IMG/VR virus record: IMGVR_UViG_3300042112_000707
Coordinates: 1 to 34,381 of that record
DNA length: 34,381 nt
Strand: one strand, 5' to 3'
DNA from: a virus
The notes under the pieces are model-generated. The model ran no database searches. It saw only the letters and a program-made list of their open reading frames with translations, and was not told the origin of the DNA. How positions within the stretch are numbered: position 1 is the first letter of the stretch; every line of letters begins with the position of its first letter. Positions 8,968 to 19,100 of the stretch are shown piece after piece. The position numbers and the translations under genes are program-made.

Positions 8968-11900
8968 TGGGCCGGATCGTTTCAGAGCGGATCGAGCGCG
9001 GCTCGCGTCCGTTCAAGGGGTTGTCCGACAAGAGCCGCCCGGATGCGCTGACGGTCGGCGAGTGCTGCGAGCTCATCAACTCCGACTTTTTCGAGGACGG
9101 CGCCAAGCGCCGCGGCGGAACGGTGCGGATCGCAGGGCCGCTGCGCAACGGCTCGACGCGGCTCGACGGCCGCAACGACCACTTGGTCATCAAGAACCAA
9201 GCGGGCTACCAGCCGACGAATTCCAACTTCTATTTCGGGATCGGCTTGGTGCTGCGGCGTCGTCCGGCGGCCGCGGTGACGCTGGTGTCGTGGGGCTTCG
9301 GCGCGGCAGGCAATCTGTTCTTCGACATCCGGTACGACCCCGCGGCGGGCACCGGAGCGCTTGGCGCATGGGTGCTGCGCGTGCGCGACGCTACTGCGGG
9401 AGCCACGCGAACGCTGACGCTCGATGACGGCGACGGCACGACGCGGCCGGTCGGCGCGTATCGGTTCATCGAGTTCTCTGCGGCGTTGCTCGATTTCGGT
9501 TTTCGCATGTGGGATGAAAGCGGAAACGCGACGTCGGTGTCGTTTGGCGGCGGCATCGCCGCATTCAACTGGACGGCGGCGCAGGACATCTACCTCGGCG
9601 TCGGTACCACCGCATTGAACACGATCGGGACCGACTTCATCGACGCGACCATTTGCGAACCGCGTCTTGGCGCTTCGTTGGCGGGCGGCCCTGCGTCGTT
9701 CGACTTCTACCCGACGACCGCGAACAAGTACTACATTCGCGAGTTGCCCGCGTCGCACGCGGCGGCGCTCGACGGCTACTGGAAGCTCAACGACGGAGAC
9801 GACGCGGGCATCAAGCGCGACTTCGTCGGCACGAACCACGCGCTGATTCCCAACAACCCGCCGCCGTGGGAGCGTCAGTCGGACAACGTCCGCGTGCTCG
9901 GGCAGTCCGCCGTGCGGTTCAAGGGCGGCAACCAGTTCATCGACCTGCGCGACACGACGAGCGGCACGACGACGATTGCGTCGGTGTTCACCGTCGCGGC
10001 GGGAAATTGCGCGCACTGGACGGTGCGGATCATCTACGAGCCGGAGATGCCTCCCGGAGCGACCGCCGTTCCCAACGGCACGATCTTGTGGATGGGAGCC
10101 GACGCGGCGATTCCGGCCCCGGTGGCAATTCGCGTGGTGTCGGATCGCTTGCAGTTCGACTATCGAGACGGCGGTGTCACGGCGACGATGACGGCGGGCG
10201 CTCCCGTGCCGACGATGTCGTCGTTGGTCGGCAAGCGGCTGCGCATTTCGGTGCTGCGAACCGGATCGGTGAACGGTTCGTGGGGCTATCAGATCGCGAT
10301 TGACGACGGGAATCCGCTCGTCTTCGGCACCAACTTCTTCACGAACCTCACGGCGTGCGGCGCGCTGAACCCCGGCGTGACTTCGCAGGACTTGGCGATC
10401 GGGAATCACGTCACGAACTTCGCATCATCGCGCCTTGGCACGATGGTGTTCGGCGCGTCCGGTGCGCTGTGGGGCATGGTCGACGATTTCCAAATCGTCT
10501 CGACCGACGCGAATTCCGGGCTCGTGTTCGTCGGCGTGGGCGGCATCTTCCAAACGGGGTTGCCTTACGGACCGTTCGCCGAAGTGGACAACTGGAACGC
10601 CTCGACGAGCGGCGGCGTTCATCGCATCGCGTGCTACCTCAAACTGAACGAGGGAGCCGGAACCGGGCCGCTTTCGGTGCTCGGGTTCCAGCCGGTCACG
10701 AACGGTGGCTGGCAGGCGTACTTGCGGCCGCTGGCGGATTCGGGGTGCTCCTCCGACGTCGGCTTGGTGGACCCGCAAGAGCCGGTGCGCGCGACGCTCT
10801 TTCGCGCCTACGACCGATTCGTCAACGACCGCAAGACGCGACGAGAGGCGATCGTTTTCGCTGGCACGACGGCCTATGCGCTCAACGTGCTCACGGCCGA
10901 CTTGCGAATCATCGGAGCGCTTCCGGCGGCGGCCGATGCGTGGACGTCGGCGCAGTACGGGCAGCGGTTCCTTGCCGCAGGGGCTCCCGGGCGTCGTCCG
11001 ATTTGGACCAACGGCGACGGCGTTTTCGGGCTCGGAATCGAACCACCCGAAGCGGCGGCCATTCCGACGTTCGGGACGACCGGCTCTTTCACCGCGGGCT
11101 CGTACTACCTGTACGTTCGATTCCGAAACCGCGACACCGGCGAAGAGTCGAATCCCGGCCCGGGCACGCTCATCACCTTTGTGGCTCCGGACGACCAGAT
11201 CGCGACGCTGACGATCCCGGTTTCGTCCGATTCGCAGGTCAACCAGCGCCGCGTGTTCATGACGGCGTTGGGCGGCGCTGACGGCGACGTCGCCTACTTG
11301 GTCGCCGAGATCAACGACAACACGACGACGGTTTACTCGACGACGATTGACAGCGTCTCGACGTCGTCCGAGGCGATGACGGACTACTTTGGGCAGGCCG
11401 CCGCCCCCAAGGGCACGATCATCGCGCAGTTCAAGGATTACACGCTCGTCGGCGGTTCGCAGGAATTCCCGACTCGGCTTTACTTCTCGCAGCCGGGAGT
11501 CCCGGGCTACTGGCTCCCCGACGACGGGCTGCTTGGCGGCGACTACAAAGACCTCGACTTGGATTCGGGGCGCCCGATCACGGCGATCACGTCGCTCATC
11601 AACTCGGCGGCGGTCGATTTCTCGGACGGCCGCGCGGTGCTGACGACGACCGGCGATCCGGACGATCCGCTGGCGTTTCAGTTTACGGAGCGATCTTCCG
11701 GCGCGGTCGGTCCGCAGGCGATCGTCGGCGTCGGCAACACCGCGTACTTCATCGGCGAAGACGGCATCTGGTTCACTAACGGATTCGACCAATCGAATCT
11801 GTCCGGACCGGGAGAGCGCACGCTTGATGCTCCGAAGTTCTTGCAGGAAGCGGAGCGTCCGTCGATTTCGCGCACGATGCTGCGCAAGGTTCGCGGCGAG

Positions 11901-12749
11901 AATCGGCGTCGATTCGTCGCAACGCGGAACCGCTCCAAATCGCAGATCGTTTTCGCGGTCAACCTCTCGGCGTCGGCTTCGTCGAACGACACGCTTTTGA
12001 TCTTCGACACGGAGCGGCGCGTGTGGTCGAAGTGGGACGTGTCGCTCGACTGCGGCGACCAGATCGACGACGAGAACGGCTCGGCGTCGCTGTGGGGCGT
12101 CAGCGGCGGCTACATCTGCAAACTGGACGTCGAAGACCAGTTGGCGGACGGCTTCTCCGGCGTGACCGCGGTGGGCACGGTGTCGTCGGTGTCTGGCAAA
12201 ACGATCACCGTTTCGGGCGCGCTCGGCCCGGTGTCCGAGCTTCGCTTTCAGCGGTGTTACGTGCTCATCGCGGCGACCGGGCAGGCGGCGGAATTCACGC
12301 TGCGCGACAACCCGGACGCGACGACGTTGATTGCGGCCGATGACGCCGACCTCACCGGGATCGCCAACGGCGACGTGTTCATCGTCGGCGGCATTCAGAG
12401 CTACCTTGAGCTCGTTTTCCGGTTCGGGTCCGCCCTCGACAAGAAGCGCATGAAGTGGCTGCGCTTCTACGGAGAATCGACGGTTGACCCGCTGTACCTG
12501 CGCGTCGCCTACAAGCTCGACGAAAACCGCTACGACCAGTCGATCGCTGGTTGGGCGAACGAAATCCGCCAGTGGCCGGTGGGCACGTCAGCGCTTGAAA
12601 TCAACATCGGAGGCATCGGCGGCTTGCTGCGCGTGCGCATCGGCGAGCAGGCCCTTGCGACCGGCACGCCGACGATGTGGATGCCGAGCGTCGGAGCGAT
12701 CAAGATTTCCGCCATCGAAGCGATTGCGGAGATGATTGCGGCGCTCTGA
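8967..12749 (+). CDS. Tail nozzle/hub protein with LamG-like insertions, 1260 aa
   Basis: The N-terminus (residues 1-60, ending in INSDFFEDGAKRRGGT near 37-52) and the C-terminal two thirds resemble the beta-propeller nozzle of short-tailed phages (P22 gp10 / T7 gp12 type). Typical phrases are LYFSQPGVPGYW near 838, IGEDGIWFTNG near 928 and VWSKWDVSLDCG near 1012. Between them, about residues 65-600 carry two or three concanavalin/LamG-like segments, recognisable from the repeated opening GYWKLNDG (near 270) and CYLKLNEG (near 556) and from SAVRFKGGNQFIDL. Family members are usually well under 900 aa, so these domains look inserted and could bind host glycans. The start ATG overlaps the previous TAA. 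Confidence 0.75.
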   Translation: MGRIVSERIERGSRPFKGLSDKSRPDALTVGECCELINSDFFEDGAKRRGGTVRIAGPLRNGSTRLDGRNDHLVIKNQAGYQPTNSNFYFGIGLVLRRRPAAAVTLVSWGFGAAGNLFFDIRYDPAAGTGALGAWVLRVRDATAGATRTLTLDDGDGTTRPVGAYRFIEFSAALLDFGFRMWDESGNATSVSFGGGIAAFNWTAAQDIYLGVGTTALNTIGTDFIDATICEPRLGASLAGGPASFDFYPTTANKYYIRELPASHAAALDGYWKLNDGDDAGIKRDFVGTNHALIPNNPPPWERQSDNVRVLGQSAVRFKGGNQFIDLRDTTSGTTTIASVFTVAAGNCAHWTVRIIYEPEMPPGATAVPNGTILWMGADAAIPAPVAIRVVSDRLQFDYRDGGVTATMTAGAPVPTMSSLVGKRLRISVLRTGSVNGSWGYQIAIDDGNPLVFGTNFFTNLTACGALNPGVTSQDLAIGNHVTNFASSRLGTMVFGASGALWGMVDDFQIVSTDANSGLVFVGVGGIFQTGLPYGPFAEVDNWNASTSGGVHRIACYLKLNEGAGTGPLSVLGFQPVTNGGWQAYLRPLADSGCSSDVGLVDPQEPVRATLFRAYDRFVNDRKTRREAIVFAGTTAYALNVLTADLRIIGALPAAADAWTSAQYGQRFLAAGAPGRRPIWTNGDGVFGLGIEPPEAAAIPTFGTTGSFTAGSYYLYVRFRNRDTGEESNPGPGTLITFVAPDDQIATLTIPVSSDSQVNQRRVFMTALGGADGDVAYLVAEINDNTTTVYSTTIDSVSTSSEAMTDYFGQAAAPKGTIIAQFKDYTLVGGSQEFPTRLYFSQPGVPGYWLPDDGLLGGDYKDLDLDSGRPITAITSLINSAAVDFSDGRAVLTTTGDPDDPLAFQFTERSSGAVGPQAIVGVGNTAYFIGEDGIWFTNGFDQSNLSGPGERTLDAPKFLQEAERPSISRTMLRKVRGENRRRFVATRNRSKSQIVFAVNLSASASSNDTLLIFDTERRVWSKWDVSLDCGDQIDDENGSASLWGVSGGYICKLDVEDQLADGFSGVTAVGTVSSVSGKTITVSGALGPVSELRFQRCYVLIAATGQAAEFTLRDNPDATTLIAADDADLTGIANGDVFIVGGIQSYLELVFRFGSALDKKRMKWLRFYGESTVDPLYLRVAYKLDENRYDQSIAGWANEIRQWPVGTSALEINIGGIGGLLRVRIGEQALATGTPTMWMPSVGAIKISAIEAIAEMIAAL

Positions 12750-13687
12750 TGCCCAAGCTCACGTGGCAGGGCGGAGAGCCCCCGGAGTTCCCCCGCGACC
12801 TTACGGGGCTCGCTCCGTTTCGTCAGCGGTGGCACACCTTCATGTCGTGGATGTCGGACACGCTGCGGCGCGTGTTCTTGCGTCAGAACAACCACGACGA
12901 CCGTATCGAAGCGCTCGAGTCGGCGATCCCCTCGCTTCCGGTGAGCATCGCCAACGGCGGCACGGGGCAGACCAGCAAGACGCCCGCTTTCGACGCGCTG
13001 GCGCCGGGCACGACCAAGGGCGACCTCATTGCGCACGACGGGACCGACCACGTGCGCGTAGGTGTCGGGACGAACGGCTTTCCTCTGATCGCCGCTTCCT
13101 CCGCGGCGGCCGGAGTCGCTTGGGCGACGACCAAAGAGACGATCACGTGGTGGTACGAATTCGACCGACGCCCGATCGTTGGAACGGCGGCCGTGTCGCC
13201 CCCCACGTTGGCGGTGGCGGACGGGTCCATCAATGACACGACGGACGGCGACGGGCACTTTGTCGGCCGCGACGCCACGGACGCGAACGTCACGTGGTGG
13301 CACTTCCAGTTTCCGATCCCTGACGAACTCGACCTAACCGAAGCGGTGGACGCCAAGGTGTTTTTCCGCCTCGCGTCTAACGCCGGTGCTGGCAATCAGG
13401 TGCAGCTATCTACCAGCGTGCGATCCGTCGCGCGCGACGAGCTCCTGTTGAGCGGCGGGACGCTGCGGGAAGTGTCGGGAACGATCGTCTTGACGGGGTA
13501 CTCGGCGGGCGACCTCGCGACGTGTTCGATCACCGGAGTCTTGGCCGCCAACGACGCGGAGGCGGACGACTTCGTCAAGGGCGTGATTCAGCGCGACGCG
13601 ACGGCCGGAAACGCCAACGACACCTATGCGGCGACGATCCGCGTCACGTGCATCAAATTCACCGGGAAGCGGAAGGTGCGGACGTAG
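12749..13687 (+). CDS. Tail fibre-like protein, 312 aa
   Basis: The start is the ATG at 12749, which shares a base with the previous TGA (TGATG). The N-terminal 60 residues look helical. Residues 66-122 carry a very common phage fibre module with IANGGTGQT near 67-75, then LAPGTTKGDLIAHDGT, then VGTNGFPLIAASSAAAGVAW. The remaining part (about 130-312) looks beta-rich and could be the tip or a trimerising domain. The fibre would follow the nozzle and serve in host contact. The precise receptor role is inferred only from the module and the position. Confidence 0.75.
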   Translation: MPKLTWQGGEPPEFPRDLTGLAPFRQRWHTFMSWMSDTLRRVFLRQNNHDDRIEALESAIPSLPVSIANGGTGQTSKTPAFDALAPGTTKGDLIAHDGTDHVRVGVGTNGFPLIAASSAAAGVAWATTKETITWWYEFDRRPIVGTAAVSPPTLAVADGSINDTTDGDGHFVGRDATDANVTWWHFQFPIPDELDLTEAVDAKVFFRLASNAGAGNQVQLSTSVRSVARDELLLSGGTLREVSGTIVLTGYSAGDLATCSITGVLAANDAEADDFVKGVIQRDATAGNANDTYAATIRVTCIKFTGKRKVRT

Positions 13688-13707
13688 GGGTCGGGTATCA
13701 TCCGGAC

Positions 13708-14130
13708 ATGCTCCCCATCGGCTACAGCCACGCGATTGACGTGCTCGAAATCGAGCTCGCGCGCGCGCCGCAGGTGGAGTGTCCCACGTCGCACCATTTC
13801 GTCGGCGGCGTCTACATTCGCGAAACGAGCGCCCCGGCCGGAACGCTGGTCACGACCAAGATTCACCTGACGGAGCATCCGTTCATGGTGCTCAAGGGCC
13901 GCGTGCGGGTGTTCACCGAAGACGACGGCGTGGTCGAGATCGCGGCGCCGTTCTGCGGCGTGACGAAGCCCGGGACGCGCCGCGCGTGCTACGTCGTCGA
14001 AGATGTGGTGTGGGTGACGATCCATCAGACGAGCGACACGGACGTCGAGCGCATCGAAAAGACGCTGTTTCTGGACTACGACCACGGCGGGTTGGAGTTG
14101 GAAAAGCGGTTGACGGAGGCGATCCAATGA
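13708..14130 (+). CDS. Cupin-fold protein, 140 aa
   Basis: A short protein whose centre reads like a single cupin barrel. It has THKI-type strands with His53 and His57 (KIHLTEHPFMVLKG), a turn PGT at 88-90 (VTKPGTRRACYVVED) and a later strand with His106 (VWVTIHQT). The usual Glu of cupin motif 1 is not evident, so metal catalysis is uncertain. Similar small cupins occur in tail regions of phages with unknown role. The gene is separated from the fibre by 20 bp and ends in an ATGA overlap with the next gene. The start is ATG 13708; the ribosome site is weak (CCGGA). Confidence 0.68.
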   Translation: MLPIGYSHAIDVLEIELARAPQVECPTSHHFVGGVYIRETSAPAGTLVTTKIHLTEHPFMVLKGRVRVFTEDDGVVEIAAPFCGVTKPGTRRACYVVEDVVWVTIHQTSDTDVERIEKTLFLDYDHGGLELEKRLTEAIQ

Positions 14131-14834
14131 GCGGCCTTATCACCGCGGCGGCCATCACGACGGCGGGGGCCGTGGGCGGCAACCTTCTCGCGGCGGACGC
14201 GGCATCGAAGCGTCAAGACGCCGGATTTGCCCGTCAGGACCAAGGCATTCGTCGGCTTGAAGGCTTGGCGGCAGGGCAGGCCGAAGACCCGCGGCTGCGG
14301 CTTCTGTCGCAGTTGGTCGAGCGTCGGCTAATCAACCCGTCCGCGCTGGACCCGCGCACCGTGGAATTGCTCAAGGCGCGCGGTGCGGCCGACATCAACA
14401 CGGCTTCGCAGTCGGCGCTAAACGCGATCCGTTCGCGCGCGGGCGCGTCCGGCAGCATCCGGTCCGGCACGACCGGCAAGTCCGAGGGCGGCGTCGCCCG
14501 GTCGCTCGGCACGGGCATCGCGCAGTTGAATCGCGACATCGACATCCGGGCCGCCGAGTCGCAGTTGGCGGGCGAAGAGCAGGCGGCGCGCATGCTGGCC
14601 GCTTTGCTCGGGATCGAGCAGCAGCCGACGCGCGACCTAGCCAACGCCTACCTCGGTCAAGGGGCGGCGATCGCATCGACGCCCGATCCGTGGGCGGGCT
14701 TCTTCGAGAAGTCCGGCACGGCGTTGGCCGGCGCGGGCTCCAACGTCATGACGCTCCTCGAGCAGCGGCGTCGTGAGGCGGAGCAAAAAGCGCAGTTCGA
14801 TCAGATTTTGACGCAGATCATGGGGCCGAAGTGA
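14127..14834 (+). CDS. Internal virion (ejection) protein candidate, 235 aa
   Basis: The start is the ATG that overlaps the cupin stop. The first 25 residues (MSGLITAAAITTAGAVGGN) form a hydrophobic, Gly/Ala-rich helix. The rest is Ala/Gln/Arg-rich and largely helical, ending with a charged Glu-Gln-Arg stretch (LEQRRREAEQKAQFDQ). A small Ala-rich protein with an N-terminal membrane-active helix, placed before two large helical virion genes, fits the ejection proteins of podoviruses (P22 gp7/gp14, T7 gp14 type). The match is by layout and composition, not by sequence identity. Confidence 0.65.
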   Translation: MSGLITAAAITTAGAVGGNLLAADAASKRQDAGFARQDQGIRRLEGLAAGQAEDPRLRLLSQLVERRLINPSALDPRTVELLKARGAADINTASQSALNAIRSRAGASGSIRSGTTGKSEGGVARSLGTGIAQLNRDIDIRAAESQLAGEEQAARMLAALLGIEQQPTRDLANAYLGQGAAIASTPDPWAGFFEKSGTALAGAGSNVMTLLEQRRREAEQKAQFDQILTQIMGPK

Positions 14835-16117
14835 TGCCTCCCTCCGACACGAGCGCCCCGCCGCCCGCCTTCGACGGCATCCTGCAAGCGATTGCGATGG
14901 GATTCGCCGCCGGTTTCGGCGGGAAAAGCGTCGCCGATATGCAGGCGGAGCAGCGCCGCATGTCGTGGGAGGCGTGGCAGCGCGAGCAAGACGCGAAACT
15001 GCGCCGTGAGGAAATGGACCGCAGCGATCGGCGGTTCCAGCAGCAACTCGACATGCAGCGGACGCAGCTCGAAATCGAGCAATCCCGGTACGAGCGGGAG
15101 GACGCGCGCCGCTTTGCCGAAGACCTGAGCCGCGGCCAAGCGCTCGGCATGTTGGCCCCGGTCGGGGAAGCGGAGTTCACCGCGGCAATGGCTCGCGAGG
15201 GCCGCGCCGCAGACGAAGCGAGCCGGGCCGAAGCGCGCGCCGCGGACCAAGCGCAACGAGACAAGGAAGCGGCGGACGCGGCGGCGTTCGGCGTTCAAGA
15301 AGGGCTTTTGCCGCAGGGCACCACGAGCTTTTCCCCGACGATTCTTCCGGCGCTGGTCAACAGTGCCGAACGGAAGTCGGCGCAGGAGGATCGCAAGGCG
15401 GCGCGATACGACGCCAACAAGGCGCGCGAAGAGCAGATGGCCTTCGATATCTGGCGGACTTTGCGCCAAGAGGACCAGAACATCGAGCAGTTGGACAGCA
15501 CGTTTCGGCAAGCCGCCGTGTCCGCCGCGCGAGACGACCTTATCAACGGGCGCACGACGTCGTTCGAGGGGTCGGTCGAAGCGTACATGCGACTCTTCGG
15601 CAAGGGCAAGGCGGCGTCCGCCAGCTCCTCCGACGTCGCCAAGATCATGGCGCAGATTCGCGGCGGCGACGTGGCGGCGGTGACCGCGCTGCAGAACGCG
15701 ATGCCCGCTGCGGAGTCGCGGCCGGTGGCGGAGTCGAGGCCTGCGGCTGAATCGCGTCCGGTGGCTCCCGCCGCGGCCGACACGCGGCCTGCCGCGGGCA
15801 CGATCCCGCCGGTCGGCAAGAAGCCGTCCGTGGTGTTGCGGGAGAAGGCGGATTCCAAAGTAAAAGCGCAGAAAACCGCACAGCAAGAGGAGCGCGCCGG
15901 TTGGGTGCGAAAGTTCCTCTATAGCGAAGTTCCGCAAGAAGTTTTGGTGGCGATCGAAAACCGCCTTGGCGACAAGGCCGACGAACAGGCGGTGATTGAT
16001 GCGATTCTGAGCAATTGGGACGCCGCTTCGCGCCGTGCCAACCAGTCGCGCTCGCGTTCGTCGGCGGGACCGGCCACGATCGTTTTGGAAGCGGCCAAGG
16101 CCGCGGCTGGTAAGTGA
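14834..16117 (+). CDS. Internal virion/ejection protein candidate, 427 aa, coiled-coil
   Basis: A long helical protein. Residues about 40-110 are a dense Gln/Arg/Glu coiled coil (QREQDAKLRREEMDRSD), and about 125-150 are Ala/Glu/Arg-rich. A Pro-rich linker near 292-325 contains three copies of a six-residue unit (AESRPV/A). The C-terminus has WVRKFLYSEVPQEVLVAIENR near 357-377. The ATG at 14834 shares a base with the previous TGA; the GTG at 14831 would add one residue. The gene lies between another internal-protein candidate and the giant gene, matching the cluster of three ejection proteins in P22-like phages. No enzymatic motif was seen. Confidence 0.65.
   Translation: MPPSDTSAPPPAFDGILQAIAMGFAAGFGGKSVADMQAEQRRMSWEAWQREQDAKLRREEMDRSDRRFQQQLDMQRTQLEIEQSRYEREDARRFAEDLSRGQALGMLAPVGEAEFTAAMAREGRAADEASRAEARAADQAQRDKEAADAAAFGVQEGLLPQGTTSFSPTILPALVNSAERKSAQEDRKAARYDANKAREEQMAFDIWRTLRQEDQNIEQLDSTFRQAAVSAARDDLINGRTTSFEGSVEAYMRLFGKGKAASASSSDVAKIMAQIRGGDVAAVTALQNAMPAAESRPVAESRPAAESRPVAPAAADTRPAAGTIPPVGKKPSVVLREKADSKVKAQKTAQQEERAGWVRKFLYSEVPQEVLVAIENRLGDKADEQAVIDAILSNWDAASRRANQSRSRSSAGPATIVLEAAKAAAGK
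15710..15763 (+). repeat. Three 18-bp tandem units coding AESRPV/A
   Basis: Three imperfect 18-bp units (15710-15727, 15728-15745, 15746-15763) encode AESRPV, AESRPA and AESRPV inside the internal-virion candidate. Synonymous differences (TCG CGG, TCG AGG, TCG CGT) show that the peptide is kept while the DNA has drifted. It probably forms a flexible Pro-containing spacer. Confidence 0.75.
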
Positions 16118-19100
16118 TGCCAGACCCCTTCAAACTTCCCGCTCTCGGCGGATTCACGACGCGCCAAGACGCGCTGGACGGATACCGTCCGTCTGAGCTC
16201 GAAGTCCGCGCGGAGTTGGAGCAGCGAAAGAAGGACCAAGAGGACGGGCTGTTTACGACGATCCTCAAGACGCCGGAAACGCTCCTCGGGGCGCACGCGA
16301 TTCGCGGATCGGTGCGCGGCATCGGAGAGCAGGGCACGTTCGAGGGGTTCGTCGAGGGCTTCTATCGCGGCCTGCCGACCACCAAATTGACGGACTGGCT
16401 CGGCATCACCGAGGACCATTTTCGCGAGACGTATACCGCGGACATTCGCCGTGCGTTCGGAGACACCGACCAAAGCGGGATGGGCAATTTCGTGCTCAAC
16501 CTCGCCGGGGACATCCTGACCGATCCGTCGTCGTTCGTGACGGCCTTCGGAAAGACGGCCAAGGGCGTTGCGGCGGGCATGGACATCGCGGCAGGCGTGG
16601 CGCAGGGGATCAAGAACGGCGAGCGCGCGGCGCTGGTCTTCAAGTTCCCTTGGATGGAGCGCATCGCGTTCGGGCTGCCCGTGCTCGATGCGTCGTTCCG
16701 AAAGATGGGCTTCCAGTCGCTTTCGCTGAACATCGCGGAAGGGCTCGATTCGTGGGCCGGATGGATGCGCACCGGCCCCCTCAACGGCATCACGCGCGCG
16801 CTGACGTCCCAAGCGATCGGCATTTCCGATCCGGAGCAAGCCCGGGCGATTAAGCGTCTCGGCGAGCAGTTGCGAGGCACTCGCGCGGGCGTCGAGTCGG
16901 CGTTCCTCCAAGTCTTTGCGCAGACGCCTAAGGAGGCGCAAGAGTTCCTGCTGAGTTCGCCCGCGGCGCAGCGCGTCGTGCTGGAAATGCGCGAGCGAGG
17001 GCTGGCGTCGTTCGACGACATCCACCAGCTGAAAGCGATCCTCGAGCAACCGGCGATGGTTCCGATTACGCCCGATTGGGTGCAGATCGCGGATCGCACC
17101 GCCGGGGTCGGCGACATTGCGACGCCGCTCGAGAAGGCGCGCGCCGACGTCGCTTCCTCGGTGGCGATGCAAGAGGCGCGCACGATCGAAGGCGCTCGCG
17201 AGTCGGTTCTACGCGACGTCGACGAAGTCATGGCGGCGATCGACGCTTCGCAGGCGGGCGGCGGGAAACTTCGCGAAGGGCTCGACAAGTACCTCGTGAA
17301 CGCCGTCGGCTTCATGCGGAAGCTCGGCGACAAGGAAGTAGCCGAAGGCATCCTGAACGGGATGTTTGAACACTACGTTCCGCGGCACGTGACGGACGAA
17401 GCGCGCAAGCTCATCAACGCGCGGTTCGATGCGGCGATTCAAGGGGCCGGATCGGGGCTCAATCGCATCGAAGCGTTCATGCGCGGTCGCAAGTTCACGG
17501 ACCTCACTACGGTGGAAGCGAACGCCGTGGTGCGCGAGCTCGGCACGCGCGCGACCGGCTACGTCCCGCTCGACGACATCGCCAAACTGGCGGAGCAAGA
17601 AGCCGGGTTCTTCACCAAGATTTTCGACGCGGATTTCGTCAAGCAGTTGCGCAAGGTCGACGACGACGCGGCCGACTTCTTCAACGTCAACCCGATTTTC
17701 GCGGACCTCTTGCGGGCGCGCGCTTCGGGGCAGGCGCTCGGCTCGGCGAACTTCCGCCGCAACGCTCTTCGCGCGATCTCGAAGGGCGACTTCGCCGCGC
17801 GAGATTTGGCGGCGCGGGCGCAAGAAATCCAGCAGTTGAGCGACAAGGGCTACGTGGCCGTCGTCGAGGGCAAGGGCGGCCGCCTCGAGCGCGTTGCGGA
17901 AGACACCTTCGTCGCGGAGCAATTCGGTCGCGACGGAAATTCGCGGTTCTTGCTCCATCGCGATCGCCTGCGCGATCACGTGGACGGACTCATCGACGCC
18001 GAAGGCGCGGACTTCGACAAAACGGTCGCCGGTCTGGAAAAGGCCCGCGACATCGGGCACGTCGCGGGCGCCCCGACGAAGCCGAAGCGCGCGGGCCTGC
18101 TACCGAAGGGCACGCGCCGCCCGATGTCGGAAGAGGAGTTGCTGAACGCCGACCTGCGCGTTTACGACAACGACGACGCCGCCACGGTGATGATGAAGCA
18201 GGCGCTCGTCGATCAACGGCTGGCGATTCAAGAGCGGAACCTGTTGCGGCAGGCTCGCGAGCTCAATGCGTCCGGCGAGACGGCCTTTGTCGGCACGAAG
18301 GGCGGCGGGGCGCAGCGGAATTTCACGGCCGATACGGTCGTGCGCGATGCGCGGCAGCGCGCGGCGGCGCGACTCGAATCGGCCAAGACCGCCGAGGCCG
18401 AACTCGAGGCGGTGCGGCAGTCGATCGTCGGAATCGACGATGAATTAGCCGCGCTCGCGGAGGCGGACCGCAAGGCCACCGAGGCGGCCAAGGCCGCCTT
18501 CGTGGGCGGCGAAAAGGTCCGCAAGACGGCAGCCCGGGCGGAGCGGTCCGGCCAAGCCGCGGATCGCGCCTTCGGCGCCGCGGACGTCCGGCAGACCGAA
18601 GCCGCCGACCTCGCGGCCGAGCGGGCCGGTCGGAATTTTCAGTTCTACTCGCGGCAGGCCGACGAAGCCTCTGGCGCGATTCCTGAGCTCGCGGGACGGG
18701 TCGATGCGGCAGAACTCGCGGCATCGTCCGCGGCCGAACGAGCGGCCGTCCTGCGGGCGGAGCGGGCCGCCTTGGAAAAGGACGCGGCCATTCTCGCGTC
18801 CTTCAAGGACGACTTAGCGATTGCGAAGAATCCGAAGGCCATCGAAACGCTGGTCGAGCGCGAGTTGCGCGAGCGCGCCGCAGACGTCCGGGAGCGCCTG
18901 TCGCGGGCCAAGCTCAACACGCAAAGCACGCGCGCGGCGATTCAGTCGCAGATCGACGAACTCTCCGATGAATTCCGAGAGTACGCGACGTCGGTTTACG
19001 GCGACCTGCGCGCCGCTGAAAAGCATCTTGCACACCTGAAAAAGCTCGGCACGCACGGAAGCGTCGCCGCGCGCCAAATTCGTGAGTACCGCCGCGCCGC

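Noticed and set aside
13690-13707. Promoter with TATCAT before the cupin gene
   Set aside because: No -35 partner at 16-18 bp, and the hexamer is only a partial match.
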